Below, one piece after another: positions 1 through 12,800 of a stretch of 64,000 nucleotides of DNA (its first letter is position 1; every line of letters begins with the position of its first letter). Both the position numbers and the translations under genes were made by a program. Under the pieces are notes generated by a model, which saw only the letters and a program-made list of their open reading frames with translations, had not been told where the DNA came from and did no database searches. Origin of the DNA: Melanocharis versteri (Eukaryota; Chordata; Aves; Passeriformes; Melanocharitidae); the NCBI GenBank assembly GCA_013397845.1, contig VZTG01009228.1:361662-425661 (forward strand), in the 5' to 3' direction.

Positions 1-230
1 CCCAGCCCACAGCACCCCGATCTCCTGGATGTGCATCCAGCCCTCTCCCCAGTATCCTGACCCTTTGGGTGTCATATTGCTTTCCTGGATGCCCCATAAC
101 CCCCACAGGGTTTCCCAACCTCCCGCATGCCTCATAACCCCCCTGGGTATCCCCAAATTCCCCCATGTCTGCCCCATAAACTGTCAGATGCCCCATCTCC
201 CACATGCCTCTGACCCCATCTGTGACCTCT
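1..230. repeat. Degenerate C-rich repeated sequence
   Basis: The phrase ATGCCCCATAACCCCC and close variants recur around positions 89, 127, 170 and 190, separated by C-rich spacers. This looks like a decayed minisatellite. No coding signal is convincing here; the open frames come from the low complexity of the sequence. Confidence 0.4.
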
Positions 231-394
231 CTGGCGCTGAAGCTGCTCCCACTTGGGACCGAGCCCTGGCTGGGGCCACACAGAGCCCTGAACCCCCATC
301 CCACACACACTGAACACAACACCCACACACAGAGCGCACACCAAACCTGCACTGGGCACACAACGTGCAGCCACGCTCACAACACAAAGCACAC

Positions 395-560
395 AACGCT
401 CACACCCCTGCTCCCAGCACAGCACACGGCAGAAGCACACACAGGACACTTATACAAGCACATACCCATATACACACAACACTCACACCCCTGCTCCCAG
501 CACAGCACATGGCAGAAGCACACACAGGACACTTATACAAGCACATACACACAGTATGCG
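395..560. repeat. Two-copy tandem duplication, 83-bp period, CA-rich
   Basis: The stretch starting CACACCCCTGCTCCCAGCAC at 401 recurs at 484 and continues through the same GCAGAAGCACACACAGGACA and CTTATACAAGCACATAC segments with very few differences. The flanks (300-400) are CACA-rich. The long open frames across this region come from its stop-poor composition. Confidence 0.85.
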
Positions 561-654
561 CACACATACAGAAGTCATGTTTCTGGATTTCACACGTTTC
601 AGCTTGTGTTCATCACCTCTTGTCCTTCATTCTCCCCGTCAGTACTTACCAGTA

Positions 655-925
655 CACTTTTAAGCTCTCCCTGTCTGAGCCTTCTCTTCTCCAGGCTGAA
701 TAGTCCCTGCTCTCTCAGCTTCTCCTCTGATCAGACATGCTCCAGTCCCTTCATCATCACCAACTCCTTGCTGGACTCTCTCCAGTATGTCCACGTCCCT
801 CGCGTACTGGGGAGTCCACCACTGGATCCAGCACTCCAGGTGTGTCTCAGTGGTGCTGAGCAAAGGAGCACGGTCACCTCCCTCCACGTGCTGGCAGCAC
901 TTTGCCTAACACAGCCCGGTAGGCT
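655..925 (-). mobile_element. CR1 LINE fragment (3' part of the reverse-transcriptase ORF)
   Basis: On the minus strand the translation resembles the C-terminal CR1 ORF2 segment: a HLECWIQWW-type stretch, then ARDVDILERVQQ, then a residue of the GLEH block and a RGEAERAG block. This corresponds to the CR1 consensus region HLEYCIQLW...MDLLERVQRR...GLEHLS. The frame is broken and the piece is only about 270 bp, so it is a dead 5'-truncated copy. Confidence 0.75.
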
Positions 926-929
926 GGGG

Positions 930-3900
930 GAACCCTTTGCTCTGGTCCTGTTGTTGTGGGAGCCCTGAGAAGTCCCATGGGACTGCTGACATCCAGGTGC
1001 TGTGCTGCTGCAAAAAGGCAGCCCAAATGCATCCAGAAATTGTAGCTGAGGAGGAAAAGGAGTGCAGAAAATGGTCTTCCCAATCCTTTTCCTCTCTCTC
1101 CAAGGCACCTCTTGTTAATGTGCCTTAAATAACTCAGGTGCTCCTTTTCTGAAATTCAGGTGAAAGGCATTTTGAGGGCCATTCATGGACTGGTGAGCTC
1201 CATCTCTCAGCACTGGCCCACTGAGGAGAGCACTACTCTCTGTGCACTGGGGAGGAATTGGGGTATTTCAAAGGTATTTGGGGCATTCCTGGCCCAGCAA
1301 CTTACACCAGACTCACTTCTTCCCCCTGCTCCCTCCTGGCCATGGGATGAGCTGACTGGCTCAGGAGGGAATACCTGAGGTCTCTGCAAGTACAAGGGTT
1401 TGATCTCTGCTTCTTGCTACCTTGGTTCTTCAGGGCTTGGAGGAGGATTCCTCTCTACTTGTTCTCTGGTAGCTGAGATCATCCTGGCAGTGACAGAGAA
1501 AAATATCATCACTGTGATTTACCCCACCAGCTTTGCACTACAGGCTCTGAAGTGCATGGGAGAGGTGACACCCATCGTGGGGAGACGGCTCTGAGCTGCA
1601 GTCCCAGAGCAGCAATGCCATTTCTGGGATGCCCAGTGTGCTGTGGCAACCTGAGTCTGACAGAAAGTCTGGGTGATTCCTGGCATCTCCCATTTGATGG
1701 CAGGGCAGCTCCACCCCTTCAGCACATCCCATCCCATTATCACACTGTCGGTTCACTCCTCTGCTGTGTTTTTCCCTAAGAAGCAGCTCTGTTTCTTCAG
1801 CATGTGTTTGTGTCTGTTCTTTGTGAAGGCTAAAGGGAAAAATCTCAGCCACAAAGGAATCAGGATTGTCCAGAGGGTGTTGTGGCCTTTGCCACAAGCA
1901 GCAGTGGGCCATTACAGGCAGTGGTCAGCAAATTTGTAATGGCAGCAAGTAGCAAAAAGGCAGGGAGGGACTGGTGCCTAAAAATAAAGGAAGGAATTTT
2001 GCAATATTATGTTTTAATAAATCACTGCATTTATTTCTTTGTTTCTTCCTCATTTAGGTACTTTCATGTCTTGCCTAACACAGTCAATTGTAAAGTTGCG
2101 AGGTTTGTGGTTGATTCTGCTTTGTAACACAGAAACTGATCATCTCTGCTTTCTGAGCGGGAGTTAAGCAGCTTTCCTAAGGTCACAGAAAAGTCTGAGA
2201 CAGGAGCTCAGTTCAGACCTCCTCAGCCCTATTTAATAGTCTCCTTTCCCATTTATGTGCTTTCTTTTTCTGAAGAAAAGATGCAACAAAAATGTTTCCA
2301 GAACAGCACTATGTGCCTAAAGCTTGTCTCTGAGTAATATCTGCTTGACTTTCATGCCCAGAGTTTGCTCTGACAGTGGTCAGCCTGCTCTGCTCACTCA
2401 CTCTATTGTCAAACAATTAATTCCTTCACCAGAAACTGGCTGTTGCTTGTTTAGCACAGGGAAATGAAACAAATAATGCTGACTCACATGCTTCATTATG
2501 GCTCACAAGCTTCCACTGCCCAGCCTTTGATGGTATAAAATGAGAGGCATGAGCAGTGTGTCAATATTTCCAGTGCTACTGTGGAAATTTGTTCCTGCTC
2601 CTTGAAAAGCAAGGGTGTTTTTTCAGAACCATAGCAGAGAATTGCTTAAGCAGGCACTGCAAAGACCTTCAGAAATATTTACTCAGCAAAGTCAAATACC
2701 GAGCTCCATGGATTTGGCAGAACGAATCCTGTGAAACCAGGCTGTTGCTGCATGCCATGCATGCCAAAACTGACACGGAAAAAGCTTCTTTCCAGTGTAT
2801 CGCTTGCTCTTAAAATATACCCCTCCCAGATACAGCAAAGTACAGGACAGTTTCTGTGCAGCACATCCACCTTTCTTGTGTGCTTGGACCACTGGGAAGG
2901 GGGCTGCCAGGCTGCCTGGGGGCAGCACGAGACAAGAAAACACCCCTTTCCCCATCCAGCAGTACCTCTGAGACCCTGGGGTCTGTGGTGCTCCTCCAGA
3001 CACTGCTCCTCAGCACTGTCCCTATGGCACACGGCCCTCAAGCTGTGTTCCCGATCAGACATGTCCTGCAATCCCCTTTCCCCCTGAGGGGGTGACACAC
3101 TTGGCCCCCAGGGTGCAGGGTCACCTGCGTCCCCTGCCACACAGGGAACGATCCATCCCCTCCACCATTCCTGCAGAGGTTCCTGGGCATGGGGGCAAGA
3201 ATGCCTGCTAGGAAAAGGGGAGCTGCTGCCCATGGCATGGTGGGGACAGCAGAGACAAGGGAGGCATAACACAGCAAAGTCCTCAAATTTAGCTGTGGCA
3301 CTCAGCTGAGCCTTAGGTGTCACTTTCCCCACAAAAGCTACACATCAGAAATCCTAATGCACTTCTCCAGTTCAAGTATTGACCCTAAGACCTAAAACCT
3401 AGGACTGTTCAGGCTGGAGAAGAAGCAGCATGAGCTACCATAGGGGAAAGTACCAGGAAAGCCTGGAGCTAAGAACTTCTGTTTATTTGAGACCAAGAGG
3501 CCACCCACCCAATCTAAGAAAAATATACCTGAAAAAGACTACTGTTGGCCTCTGGTCTGCTGGGAATGCTGCTGCAAGGTGCCAAGACCAACACCAGAAC
3601 CAGACCCAAGCGCCCAAACTCAAGGGAAAGAGTTTTGATCTAGTTAGCATCCCACGCCATGCAGGCCCTGTGCCAATACCTGTAAGAGGGTTTGTCACCA
3701 AATTGAAACTCAGCATGCAAAATGGATCCAGTCTTGTGTTATGTGGGCTGTTTGAATGTTTGGTTACCTCTTGAGTCCCACTGAGTACCCAGCTAAAGCT
3801 TTGCAAGCCCCTTGCCTTGCAAGTTATCTCCCCATTGCCAGCACAACATGGATCTGTCTCCTTCAGTGCCCTCCTGCAGAGCTGCCACCAATCTCTTCAC

Positions 3901-5560
3901 CACATTCACACTTAGAAACTGAGTCAGCTCTTCATCTTATCTCAGAAAAACATGCTGGGCTCCTTCAGACAGGTTCTCCAACTCTTTTGTCACTCTGCTG
4001 GCCCCTGTGAGACCACATGCAGCAAGTCAGAGCCAGACCTTCCAGAGTGTTGTGTCCAGGATGATCCATGGGATGGACAGTGGTTCCCCAGCTAGAAAGC
4101 TCCTGCTACCTGTACTGGAGGGAAGTGGACCCAAAAGTCAGATGGAAGAAAGCCAGTGTCTAAAAAATTCCCAGCGGTCGCAGTTGGAGCCATCCCACAT
4201 TCTTCCAGCAGGCAGGGACGTGCACAGCCTCCTCCCTAAGGGGATCAGGGAAAATTCATTGCGAATAGGTGCCCAGCCAAGGAACTATCCCCTCCCATCA
4301 GCAGCAACCATAGCCAAACAGATGAAAAAAAAAAAAAGAAAAATCCAGGTGAGAAGCCTGGAAAAGATTCACAGAAAATACACAAAGTGTCAAGAAAACC
4401 TGGAGAATTAAAATTCCCCAAAAGAGCAGGCTGTGTCTGGAGGTGAATCAAGGCTGGAGGAAGGTGCTCATGAATTTCTCCGCATTAGAGCTGGGAGGCA
4501 GGTAGCTCAGCTAGTGACATCCTGTTTCAGGTAAGCTGATGCTGGGCTCTCTCCAAATGTCCCAAACTTACCGCTTCTCCAAGGGCTGCAGAACTGGTGT
4601 CAGGAGCAGGGCAGCTCATGTCTGCCTCATGTAGGTGTGGAAGAGTAAAAGAAGCCCACCTGCAACCTTTGAAAAATATTTTTTTTTCTCAGCAGCACTG
4701 CCTCTCTCCCGATATGAGTAGCTGCTCTATGTCTGGAGGGAAAGGGGCTAAGGGAGCCAGGCCAGCTTCTCCACCTTTCATTGTGCTGCTCCTGCATCCC
4801 ATCTGTTGGAGAAACGTGTTTGCAGTGCACCCAGCCCTACGCATTTCTAATTCAAACACCAGCAGCAATAAGACCCTGCCAGCCCACAGTGGCTCCAGCC
4901 CTTAACATGCCAGCTCATCTCTCAATAAAGGAGTTAAATAAATGTTAGACACAAGGGACAGGTGAATTACTAGGCAAAGGGAGGGAGCTGGAGGGACGAG
5001 GAAAGCAAAGCAACCTGGCCCTGACTTCCCCCCCAAGGCTTTGGAGGTGAATTGGGGATTTTCCATTTCATTAGCTTTACAAGGGGTAATTCCCAGCGTG
5101 CAGCATCATCCTCATGAACAGACCCACCCTGAGCTCTCTCTCACCCCTTCACATCCAACAGTGGTGCTCCACTACAGCTGCACCACTAGACAGGAAAGCC
5201 AGGCTGCATCAGTATCTAATGAAGCTAAGAAGCAGCTGATATTGAACTGCCCAGAGGAAAATAGAACTGATACACAGAAACAAGCAGTAATTTTTGTTTT
5301 GAAAGGGAGAAGCAAAACGGATGCCAAAACCCACAAGATACGTGAATTTGAAAGCCCTGGGTTCTCCCTTGCAAAGGAGCATTACGTGAACTGCCCTTGC
5401 TCCTGAGAAGCAGCCACCCGTTCATCCCTGCTGCCCACCCTAGAGCGTGGTGGGGTTCCCGGGCAAAAAGACTCTGATGCTTTGGGAGAGGTGGGGAGCG
5501 GAGGACTGTGCCATAGGCACAGAAACCAACTTGGTACAGTGGGTTCATTAGAAACATGCA
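930..5560. other. Non-coding stretch 3' of PRAG1; no gene seen
   Basis: I find no homology-bearing open frame, RNA gene or intact repeat. The open frames are short, mutually overlapping and have no recognisable domain. A fragment near 3400-3435 resembles the conserved 'CAGGCTGGAGAAGA' phrase of CR1 but is too short to call. A TATA-box candidate within this stretch is listed separately. Confidence 0.5.
2534..2539 (+). promoter_or_regulatory. TATA-box candidate
   Basis: TATAAA lies in the context GGTATAAAATGAG, about 45-55 bp downstream of a TGACTCA (AP-1/MARE-type) site near 2481. The spacing and composition resemble an RNA polymerase II core promoter. An 85-codon frame (2556-2813) follows but has no recognisable domain, so any transcript could be non-coding. 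Chance occurrence is quite possible. Confidence 0.25.
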
Positions 5561-5576
5561 CACACGCAGGCAGGAG

Positions 5577-5582
5577 TTTATT
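5577..5582 (-). terminator. PRAG1: Polyadenylation signal candidate for PRAG1
   Basis: AATAAA on the minus strand, about 230 bp beyond the PRAG1 stop codon. This would give a short 3' UTR ending near 5555. Longer 3' UTRs using signals further left cannot be excluded. Confidence 0.45.
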
Positions 5583-5811
5583 AGTCCACATTTACCATAC
5601 CAAAAAACAAAAATCCCCCAAAATAGTGGTAGGTTCCCAGTTTTGCCTGCTCGCAAATTAACAGTGCTGAGGACACTAAACATGCCTTGTGCACTCTGAC
5701 TGGAGTGCGGGGCAGGAGCTGAGACTCAAACCTCTCAGATACGAAAGGGCTGTGTACCTTTAGCCGCAAGGCATTCAGGAGCCCTCAGCTGCCTCCAAGA
5801 CACGTCCAAGG

Positions 5812-6849
5812 TCAGAGCAGCTGCAGCAGTTTTAATGTGCGCAAGAGAGAGGCTGGCTCAGCAGACGCTAAGTACTGGCAGCACAGCCAGTCCTCCAGTT
5901 CAACGCTCCGCTCCGTGTCCACGGCCCTCTCTGCGAACTTCATCATGAGCAGGGCACGCTTCACGTCCACCCAGTTCTGCAGCGCCTGGCACAGGGTTTC
6001 CTCATGGCTGAGGGGCTGCTCCATGACGTCTTTTCGGGGCCCCCAAAGCAGACACTGCAGCATGCGCTTGGCCTCGGTGATCCGCACACGCTTGATGGGA
6101 TCTGCTTCCAGTAGCAGGTGGGCAAGCTGCTGGAGTCCCCGGGAGTAGATGGACAGGCTGGGTAGAGCAGGGAGGTCCTCAGGGCTGTACTCCTGCTCCC
6201 TGAGGTGCACCTTCTCCTCGAAGGGGTTGGGCTGGTGCAGCAGTTCATAGATGAGAATACCAGTCTGAAACTCATCGAACTTCTTGTACTGAGAAGCCGA
6301 CACAATCTCTGGGGCCAGCCGGGCCTGACTCTTCTTCAGCTTGGAGTCTCCAGTTCCAGTCTTCTGTTTAGCTTTCAAAAAATTGCTGATAATGAGACGG
6401 GGTAAGTGTTTGTCATCTTTGGCTTTCACACAGCTCATGGGGGGCTTGCAGGGAACAAGCAGGAGGTTCTCCAGGCACAGGTCACGATGGATGATGCCGT
6501 GCTCTTTGAGATGCTCCAGGCCATTGCAGAGCTGGAGGAGCAGGAAGCACACGCAACGTTCATACTCCTCCGGCTTGGCCTGGTGCAGCATCACCGAGTC
6601 CCTCACGAAGTCGGCAGTGGTCTGGCTCGGCACCTGGCGGGTGATGACCACCACACAGTCGTGCTCACTGGCACTGCGGGAGGCATGGAAGCCATCTCCA
6701 GGCATGCTTCTCCCCACATCGGAGGCCAGCAGCATGCTGGAGGGGACAGAGGCCACAAAATGCCCACAGTCCTGCTGGATGTTGAAGTGAACTGGCACTG
6801 CAGGGCTGCAGTACGAAGCTGCTACCTTGGACTCCTGGGTTTTACAAAT
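5812..6849 (-). CDS. PRAG1: PRAG1 terminal coding exon (pseudokinase core and C-terminal dimerisation helices)
   Basis: This 1038-bp exon encodes residues 1028-1372 and the stop. The acceptor is CCTCACAG|ATTTGT. It starts ICK, completing the YAVK-ICK strand. HRD is present at about residues 1148-1150 (HRDLCLENLLL), but the DFG position reads NFL (ISNFLKA, about 1183), the hallmark of this dead kinase family. The APE motif (ARLAPEIVS) and C-lobe helices are intact. The tail LEDWLCCQYLASAEP...LKLLQLL is the conserved C-terminal helix. The segment between NLLL and the RLIISNF strand is short and lacks the Ala/Pro-rich insertion of the human protein. Confidence 0.97.
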   Translation of the reverse strand: MCKTQESKVAASYCSPAVPVHFNIQQDCGHFVASVPSSMLLASDVGRSMPGDGFHASRSASEHDCVVVITRQVPSQTTADFVRDSVMLHQAKPEEYERCVCFLLLQLCNGLEHLKEHGIIHRDLCLENLLLVPCKPPMSCVKAKDDKHLPRLIISNFLKAKQKTGTGDSKLKKSQARLAPEIVSASQYKKFDEFQTGILIYELLHQPNPFEEKVHLREQEYSPEDLPALPSLSIYSRGLQQLAHLLLEADPIKRVRITEAKRMLQCLLWGPRKDVMEQPLSHEETLCQALQNWVDVKRALLMMKFAERAVDTERSVELEDWLCCQYLASAEPASLLRTLKLLQLL

Positions 6850-9800
6850 CTGTGAGGAGAGACCAAAAGCAAAGTCTCATCAGCCAGTGACAGAGACAGG
6901 GCAGAGACCAGAAGCTGAGAGGTGGGATCCTAAGCTGCAATTTGCAGATGCTCCGGAAGACAACAGCAGAAGCAGGATGCGCATTGGTCCCTTAAGTACT
7001 TTAAATTATCTCCTGGCTTGAGGATTATTTTTGTCCTGCAACAGCCCAACCTTAGCAACCAGATGTCTGTGTTGCATTTCTGGGCACGCTTCCTTTGCCA
7101 GGCAATGCCCAGTAATTGCAGGAAAGGAGGACAGTAGTCCTACCGTGAATAACTTCTGAAGATTTTGTTTCATTGCCAACAGAAGCAACATAGCTTTTAC
7201 ATCACAGATGTCATTGAGATAAACTCCTGCAACCCAAGAGACATCCTGCAGGGAGAAATGCGAGGCTCGTGGCAGAAGACAGGCTGTCTCCATCTCTGGA
7301 GATAGTTAACACTCCTGGATGAGGCCCCATGCGACATGAGGTGACTGCAAGCAGTAGTGCTGTTTGTGGTGAGGGGCGGACAGAAACCTCCAGCACTTTT
7401 TTCCCACCTGATCCTTCTCTGGTCCTAAGCCCTGGAGCCACTTTCACATCCTCCTCAACCATTCTACTTCCTTGTGCCAGCAACTACTCTCAAACCCCTG
7501 ATCAATGGCTAAGGGAAACCAGCAACAAGCTGTACTCCTCAGCACAGGCCAAAAAAACACCAAAGAGAAAATGGGAGCTCATAACAGGCCTAGAAAGAAG
7601 TGAGAGTGCAGCAAACTCTAGGGAGAAAAAAGCATTTTATAGTCTGAATTCTCTTTAACCTACATGACTTCTATCTTAATTTTCTTCCGTATTTTAGCTT
7701 TATACTGCATTAGAGACTCAAACCCAGGTCTATTATAGGAGTATCCATTAGCTTATGGGGCCTTCTGGCATTTCTATTATACTTTTTTCCCCCTTTATTT
7801 AGCAATGTATTTATATGTCATCCACAGGAATAAGCAACAGGCTGAAACTCAGCATAAAAGGTTTCAAACCCTGGAGCGTGCCACTGCCAGTCACAGCATG
7901 CGTGCAAAATCGTAGGAGAAATCAATTTTGCCTCCAGTTAAAATATACACAAGAATAGAGAGGAGCTGAAGAAGAGGGCTGCTTTTGTACTCCTCTAGCG
8001 CATTTGTAAACCTCTAGTTTGAATCCAGGTCCTCTTGTCTAATTCACTCAGATGAGACAATGCTGTGGAGATGGGGCATTTCAAATCCCTATTGTCCTCC
8101 CTTTTCTAAACAAAAATACCCTGCCCTGACTTATTTGTGGAAAGACAAGCTTTGGAGAGCTAGGCAGAATGCAGATGAATGCAGTGGGACCCAGGATGAC
8201 GCAGGAGGCCCCCAAATGCAGAGCAGACCTTCCAGCCCTCTGGCTAACAAACCTGCTTGTTCCTCCTCCCAAAGGAGAGACATCTAAGGCATAGGAAAAG
8301 GGGGGGGGAAATCCTGGCAAGAGAGGAGTCTCTGGAAGAACAACTACAGCCAAGTGAATACAGGGAAATCTTCCCTGCCCAGCCATTCTTCCTGACTTTG
8401 GCTGCACCAGAGGCATCCTCCATGCTGAAAGCCCCAAGTAGGAGGCTGGGGCTGGCTTAGTCACGCACCTCTAAGTGGAGAAAGAAGCCAAGGCATGGAG
8501 CATATCTTGGCTTAATTCCTCTAAAGCCATTTCATGTAACCCTGGCTCCTTCAAACTGTTTTATACATAGCCATGCCTGTCTGTGCACAGCTCAGACTCT
8601 GGCTCCTGCTCCTCAACAGGCTCCTTGGCTCAAGTCAGATCCTCTGCCCATTTCGAGCTCTCCAAGTCTAATTTTAACTACAGGTCTGTGATCTCTTTCA
8701 TGTCAAAAAATCTATACCAGAAGCCAGGAGGGGCAGCCAGGGATCAGCCAACTGTAATGTTTCACAATTATTCATTCCCTACTTCGGCTGCCAAAGGGAT
8801 GGTGGCACACAGGAACGGTATCCATGCACATGGATAAACACACACCCAACATCACTATGCTGGCACCGAGTACGGCCCTGCTGCAGTGCTTTGGACTTTG
8901 TTAAGACGCTCTGCAGTGTACCAAGGGCACAGAGTAAGCCCACTTCAGACACAGGGACACAAGTGCAGTCCTGTCAAAAGGCTGAAATGTGCTGTTTCTG
9001 CCTTGACAAGAATTCACGCCACTGAACCCCACCTAACGTGGCAGGCAGCAGCAAAGGTGTGGGTGTGCCACAGGGAACTGCAGATTGAAAAGGAGCACAA
9101 CAGTTCACTACACAGTTCTTAAGCTTCAGGAGGAAAGTTGTGATGGATTTAGGAACAACACACAAGAAAAGCTGCAGCTCTGAGTGCTGGACTAAGGGTA
9201 TTGGTGCAAGATCTCATCTAATTCCATTTCTGGTTATTTACAGCCCCCCTGTTGGGTTGACTGTACTTTCTTTAGGATATGAACTAGCTTTTAAGCAACC
9301 ACTTAACTAGAACATCCCTTAGGGATGTTTTAAAACATCCTAAAACAACCCTTAGAGTTCATAATGGTGGAAACAATTCAGCAGAGATTTTTTTTTTCTT
9401 TCCTTAATGCATCTCTGACAGTGCTTTTTTTGGGAATTCCTTTAGGCTTTGAAAACAACCTGAGGAATAAGCAGCAGTGAGACGTCCCTAGTGTCAAGTC
9501 AGAATGGAAATTAAAATCTCTGTATTCAAGTAGTAACATCAATCAAGAACCCAAAATCCACGGGATGTCCATGGAACGGGCTGGATAAGCTTACTTATCC
9601 AGGTTTCAAAGAGCTGAACTATTGCACCTCAAGTTTCCATTTCAAAACACGTATTCTGTGGAGTTACAGGAAAGTATTTCAGACCTGACCTTACACAGCA
9701 TGTCTGGGTCAGCCTCGCGTTGTTTTAATTGGGATCTGCAATATCTTATTGTCTGTAGTTTCAAGATCATATAAGCACTCACACAGTATCTGGGTCAGAG

Positions 9801-12800
9801 CTTCCACTTAAAAGGCAAGCAGAGGCAAAAATGCTGTCTTTTGAGCAGCCTTTCATCAGCTTGTGTCATCAGAGGCAAATGCCTCTGAGTTTACAACAGA
9901 GTATTTGCACAAAGATATTTTCAGAGAGAGAAAATGGTTGGGTTTCAGACCCCTTTAGCAATCGGCTAAATCTGACTGGCGTTTGTTACAATGAAAACTC
10001 CTTCTCCAAATTAACCTTCGCAAGCAGTAGGGAAAAATTGCAATTTTGGAAGAGGTTTTGCCTGCCTAACTTCACCTGTGAGAAACACAAGCAGAGAAAA
10101 CAAGACATTGTATGAGACACCGTGCGCTGGAAGTGCGCACATCTCCACCTAGAAGATGGGGATGGACACCTCCCGGCTGGGGACTTACCTTCACAGCATA
10201 GGTAGTGGAAGGGTCCTTGGAGCAAGTGGCGCAGTAATAAATCGCGTCCCCCGAGTCGCAGCAGGGCTTGTTGCACGTCAGCTTGAAGAGCGACCAGTTG
10301 TTCTCGCTGAAGTGCAGCTCGTTCTTCTGCTCCCGCATGAAGCAGTCCTCACACTTGGAGACCAGGCGGCGCAGGGACTCGGCGTACAGGGCCCCCAGCT
10401 TGCTGTACACCTCCTCCTTGCTCTCGATGTTGCTCAGGAGGTTGTGGAAGCTGGAGGCCGAGGACACCTGGCTGGACACACTGAGCTGCGAGGAGGACAG
10501 GGACTGGAGGTTTCTGCGGGGGCCGCAAGCCCCTGTGCTCTTAGCAGCGCTTGAGCCCCAGTAGCTGTTTCCTTTGGAGCTTTTCTCCAGGGACTCGGAG
10601 GAGGAGAAGGCGCCGGGGCGGCCCCCCAGCCTGGCTGGGTGGATGAAGGGAGGCTCCTCTCGCAGGCAGACATTGGTCTCAGAGTGGCTGACATTTAGCC
10701 TGGGGCTGGCAGCACTGGTGGCTTTGCCTGAAGATGCCTGTCCCCCAAAAAAGCCATCTGGAGAAGACACAGTTCTGATCACTGTCTTCTTCTGGGGCAG
10801 AGGGGGCGGGCAGCTGGGGGCAGAGGAGGGACCATCCTCAGTGGAGACAGGAAGGAAAGGGAGAGGGGGAAATGCGTGGCTCTCAGCTGGAGGGGGCGAG
10901 TGGTTCAGCTCAGATGAGTGTCCTAGGAAATAGCAACACACAAGAAGATGCCATGAGTGGCCCCTGCAGGCTGAGAGCTCAGGTCCTTCTCCATATCCCT
11001 GCCACCCCCAGGGCCCTGGCTGGGAAGAAAGCAGCAAGCCAAGTTACATCTGAACCCAGCGCACAGTCTTCAGCTATTGACAACTGCAAAGTTTCACTGG
11101 AAGGGTTAGGGATTTAATACAGTTTAATAGAGCAGGTTTGCAAAACACGCTGCAACCAGCCATCCAGAGAAATGCACTTCCCCACCCTTGAAACCACTCC
11201 CCTACGAACTGCATATACAGTAGTAAAAAGGTAGTAGAGGGTAAATATTTAAGCTGTGATGTCATCCACAGGGAGGTAAGAATGAAGCACTTGATACAAG
11301 GACAATCTTTTAAACACAGTCTCTCTCACCTGGGCGCTGCCGCCCAGTGCTTCAGCAGCAGGGCATGATAAGGAGAGAGTGACTCACAGCACACAGCTCC
11401 AGCCCTCTGGCTGTACTAGTGCATTCCAAGTATGTCGAACCTTTCTTTCTCTCTGCTTCACACTGGGGAAGGGTTGCTGCGCAAGCCCGGGATTTTGGCA
11501 ATTTCCATCTTGCTGAAAAATAATCTGGCCTTCCCCCACTGCCTGTTTCCCAGCTTATTGCCAGACTTCTTTGCTCAGAGGGCAGGCTGGCCCCACTACA
11601 TACCCCTAAAACCCAAGCAGCTCCACATGCCAACTGCACATGGATTGGGTTGGGATAGCTGGCTCCTTTTGGGCAGCCACAGCAGCTGCTTTCCTGCCCG
11701 GGCCAGAGTGGAGATGGGTAATACACTTACATGCCATGAAGGAAGTGGGACATTAAAAAAAAGGACAAAAAGGTGATCTGACATTGAAATAAAGAGCAAT
11801 AATTTCAGGTCATAGAGAAAGAACAAGTGAGGAGTGGAGGGGAAATAAAAAGAAGAGAGACAATAATTTAAGGGAATTTATCTGTGCCATTTGAATGACA
11901 AACGGGACTCTGTTAACAACTTGCATGCAAGTGTAAACCTTGAAAGGTGAAAGGTGGGGTTTTGCTCCAAGCAAATAGCAAATGGTTTAGCGGATAGCAG
12001 GATCTATTGCTTTCTTTAAATCTATTTTCCAAAGCTGCAGAGCAGTAGCAAACGATCCTTCCTCCTCAAAAAGCTGCTGCTGAGGGTTCAGCTGCCGGCA
12101 GGCACTTCCTCCCAGCGGCTTTCTGCCTGCTCCAGAGGAATGCCCTGGGGCAGTTTCGTGTCAGCCCGCAGCGGGCACTTGTCTCCTTGTCTTAGTCACA
12201 GCCCAAGTGACTCACCAGCAATCACGTACAACCTCCAAGTGCAAGGGCTCAGGGCCCTGAGCTCCCAGCCTGTCCTGGCGTGTCACTTGCAGGTTGGCAC
12301 CAGCTGTGCCAGAGCAGCAGTCCCTGTTAGCTGCTCCACCACCTGAGACCACATGAGGTGAGGGCAGGTTCCCTGGTTCTCAGCTACACGAGTGGATGCT
12401 GGCACCATCTGGCCCTATCCTTCCTCACTACATTTTGGTAGCACTGGTCAATTTTCATTTGTCTCAGCCACTGCCAAGGCTGTCTGTATGCACCTCCTGC
12501 AATGTACCCCATCACAGCAACATCACTGAGAGACACCTCAGGAATGAGCAGCACTGATTTCGGCTTCTGCAGAAGGCCTGTCTCTCACGCAAGGCTGTTT
12601 CAGCAGCCCATTTCTGACAATATGCTCAGAAAGAGCTCTGTAGGAAATGTGAATCAGCACGTCTCTTTTGCCCCAGTGCTGGGGTGCCGAGCTATCTGAC
12701 TCCTGTTGGACCCTTGCCCCAGGTGTGTGCCTGCACTGAACACCCAGTCGCCCAGCAGGTGACTGCTCTCCAGTTTCAGCTGAGAAACACCTGCCTTAAC

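Noticed and set aside
204..968. 254-codon plus-strand open frame at the left edge
   Set aside because: Crosses the CA-rich low-complexity region, the 83-bp duplication and antisense CR1. It reflects repeats, not a gene.
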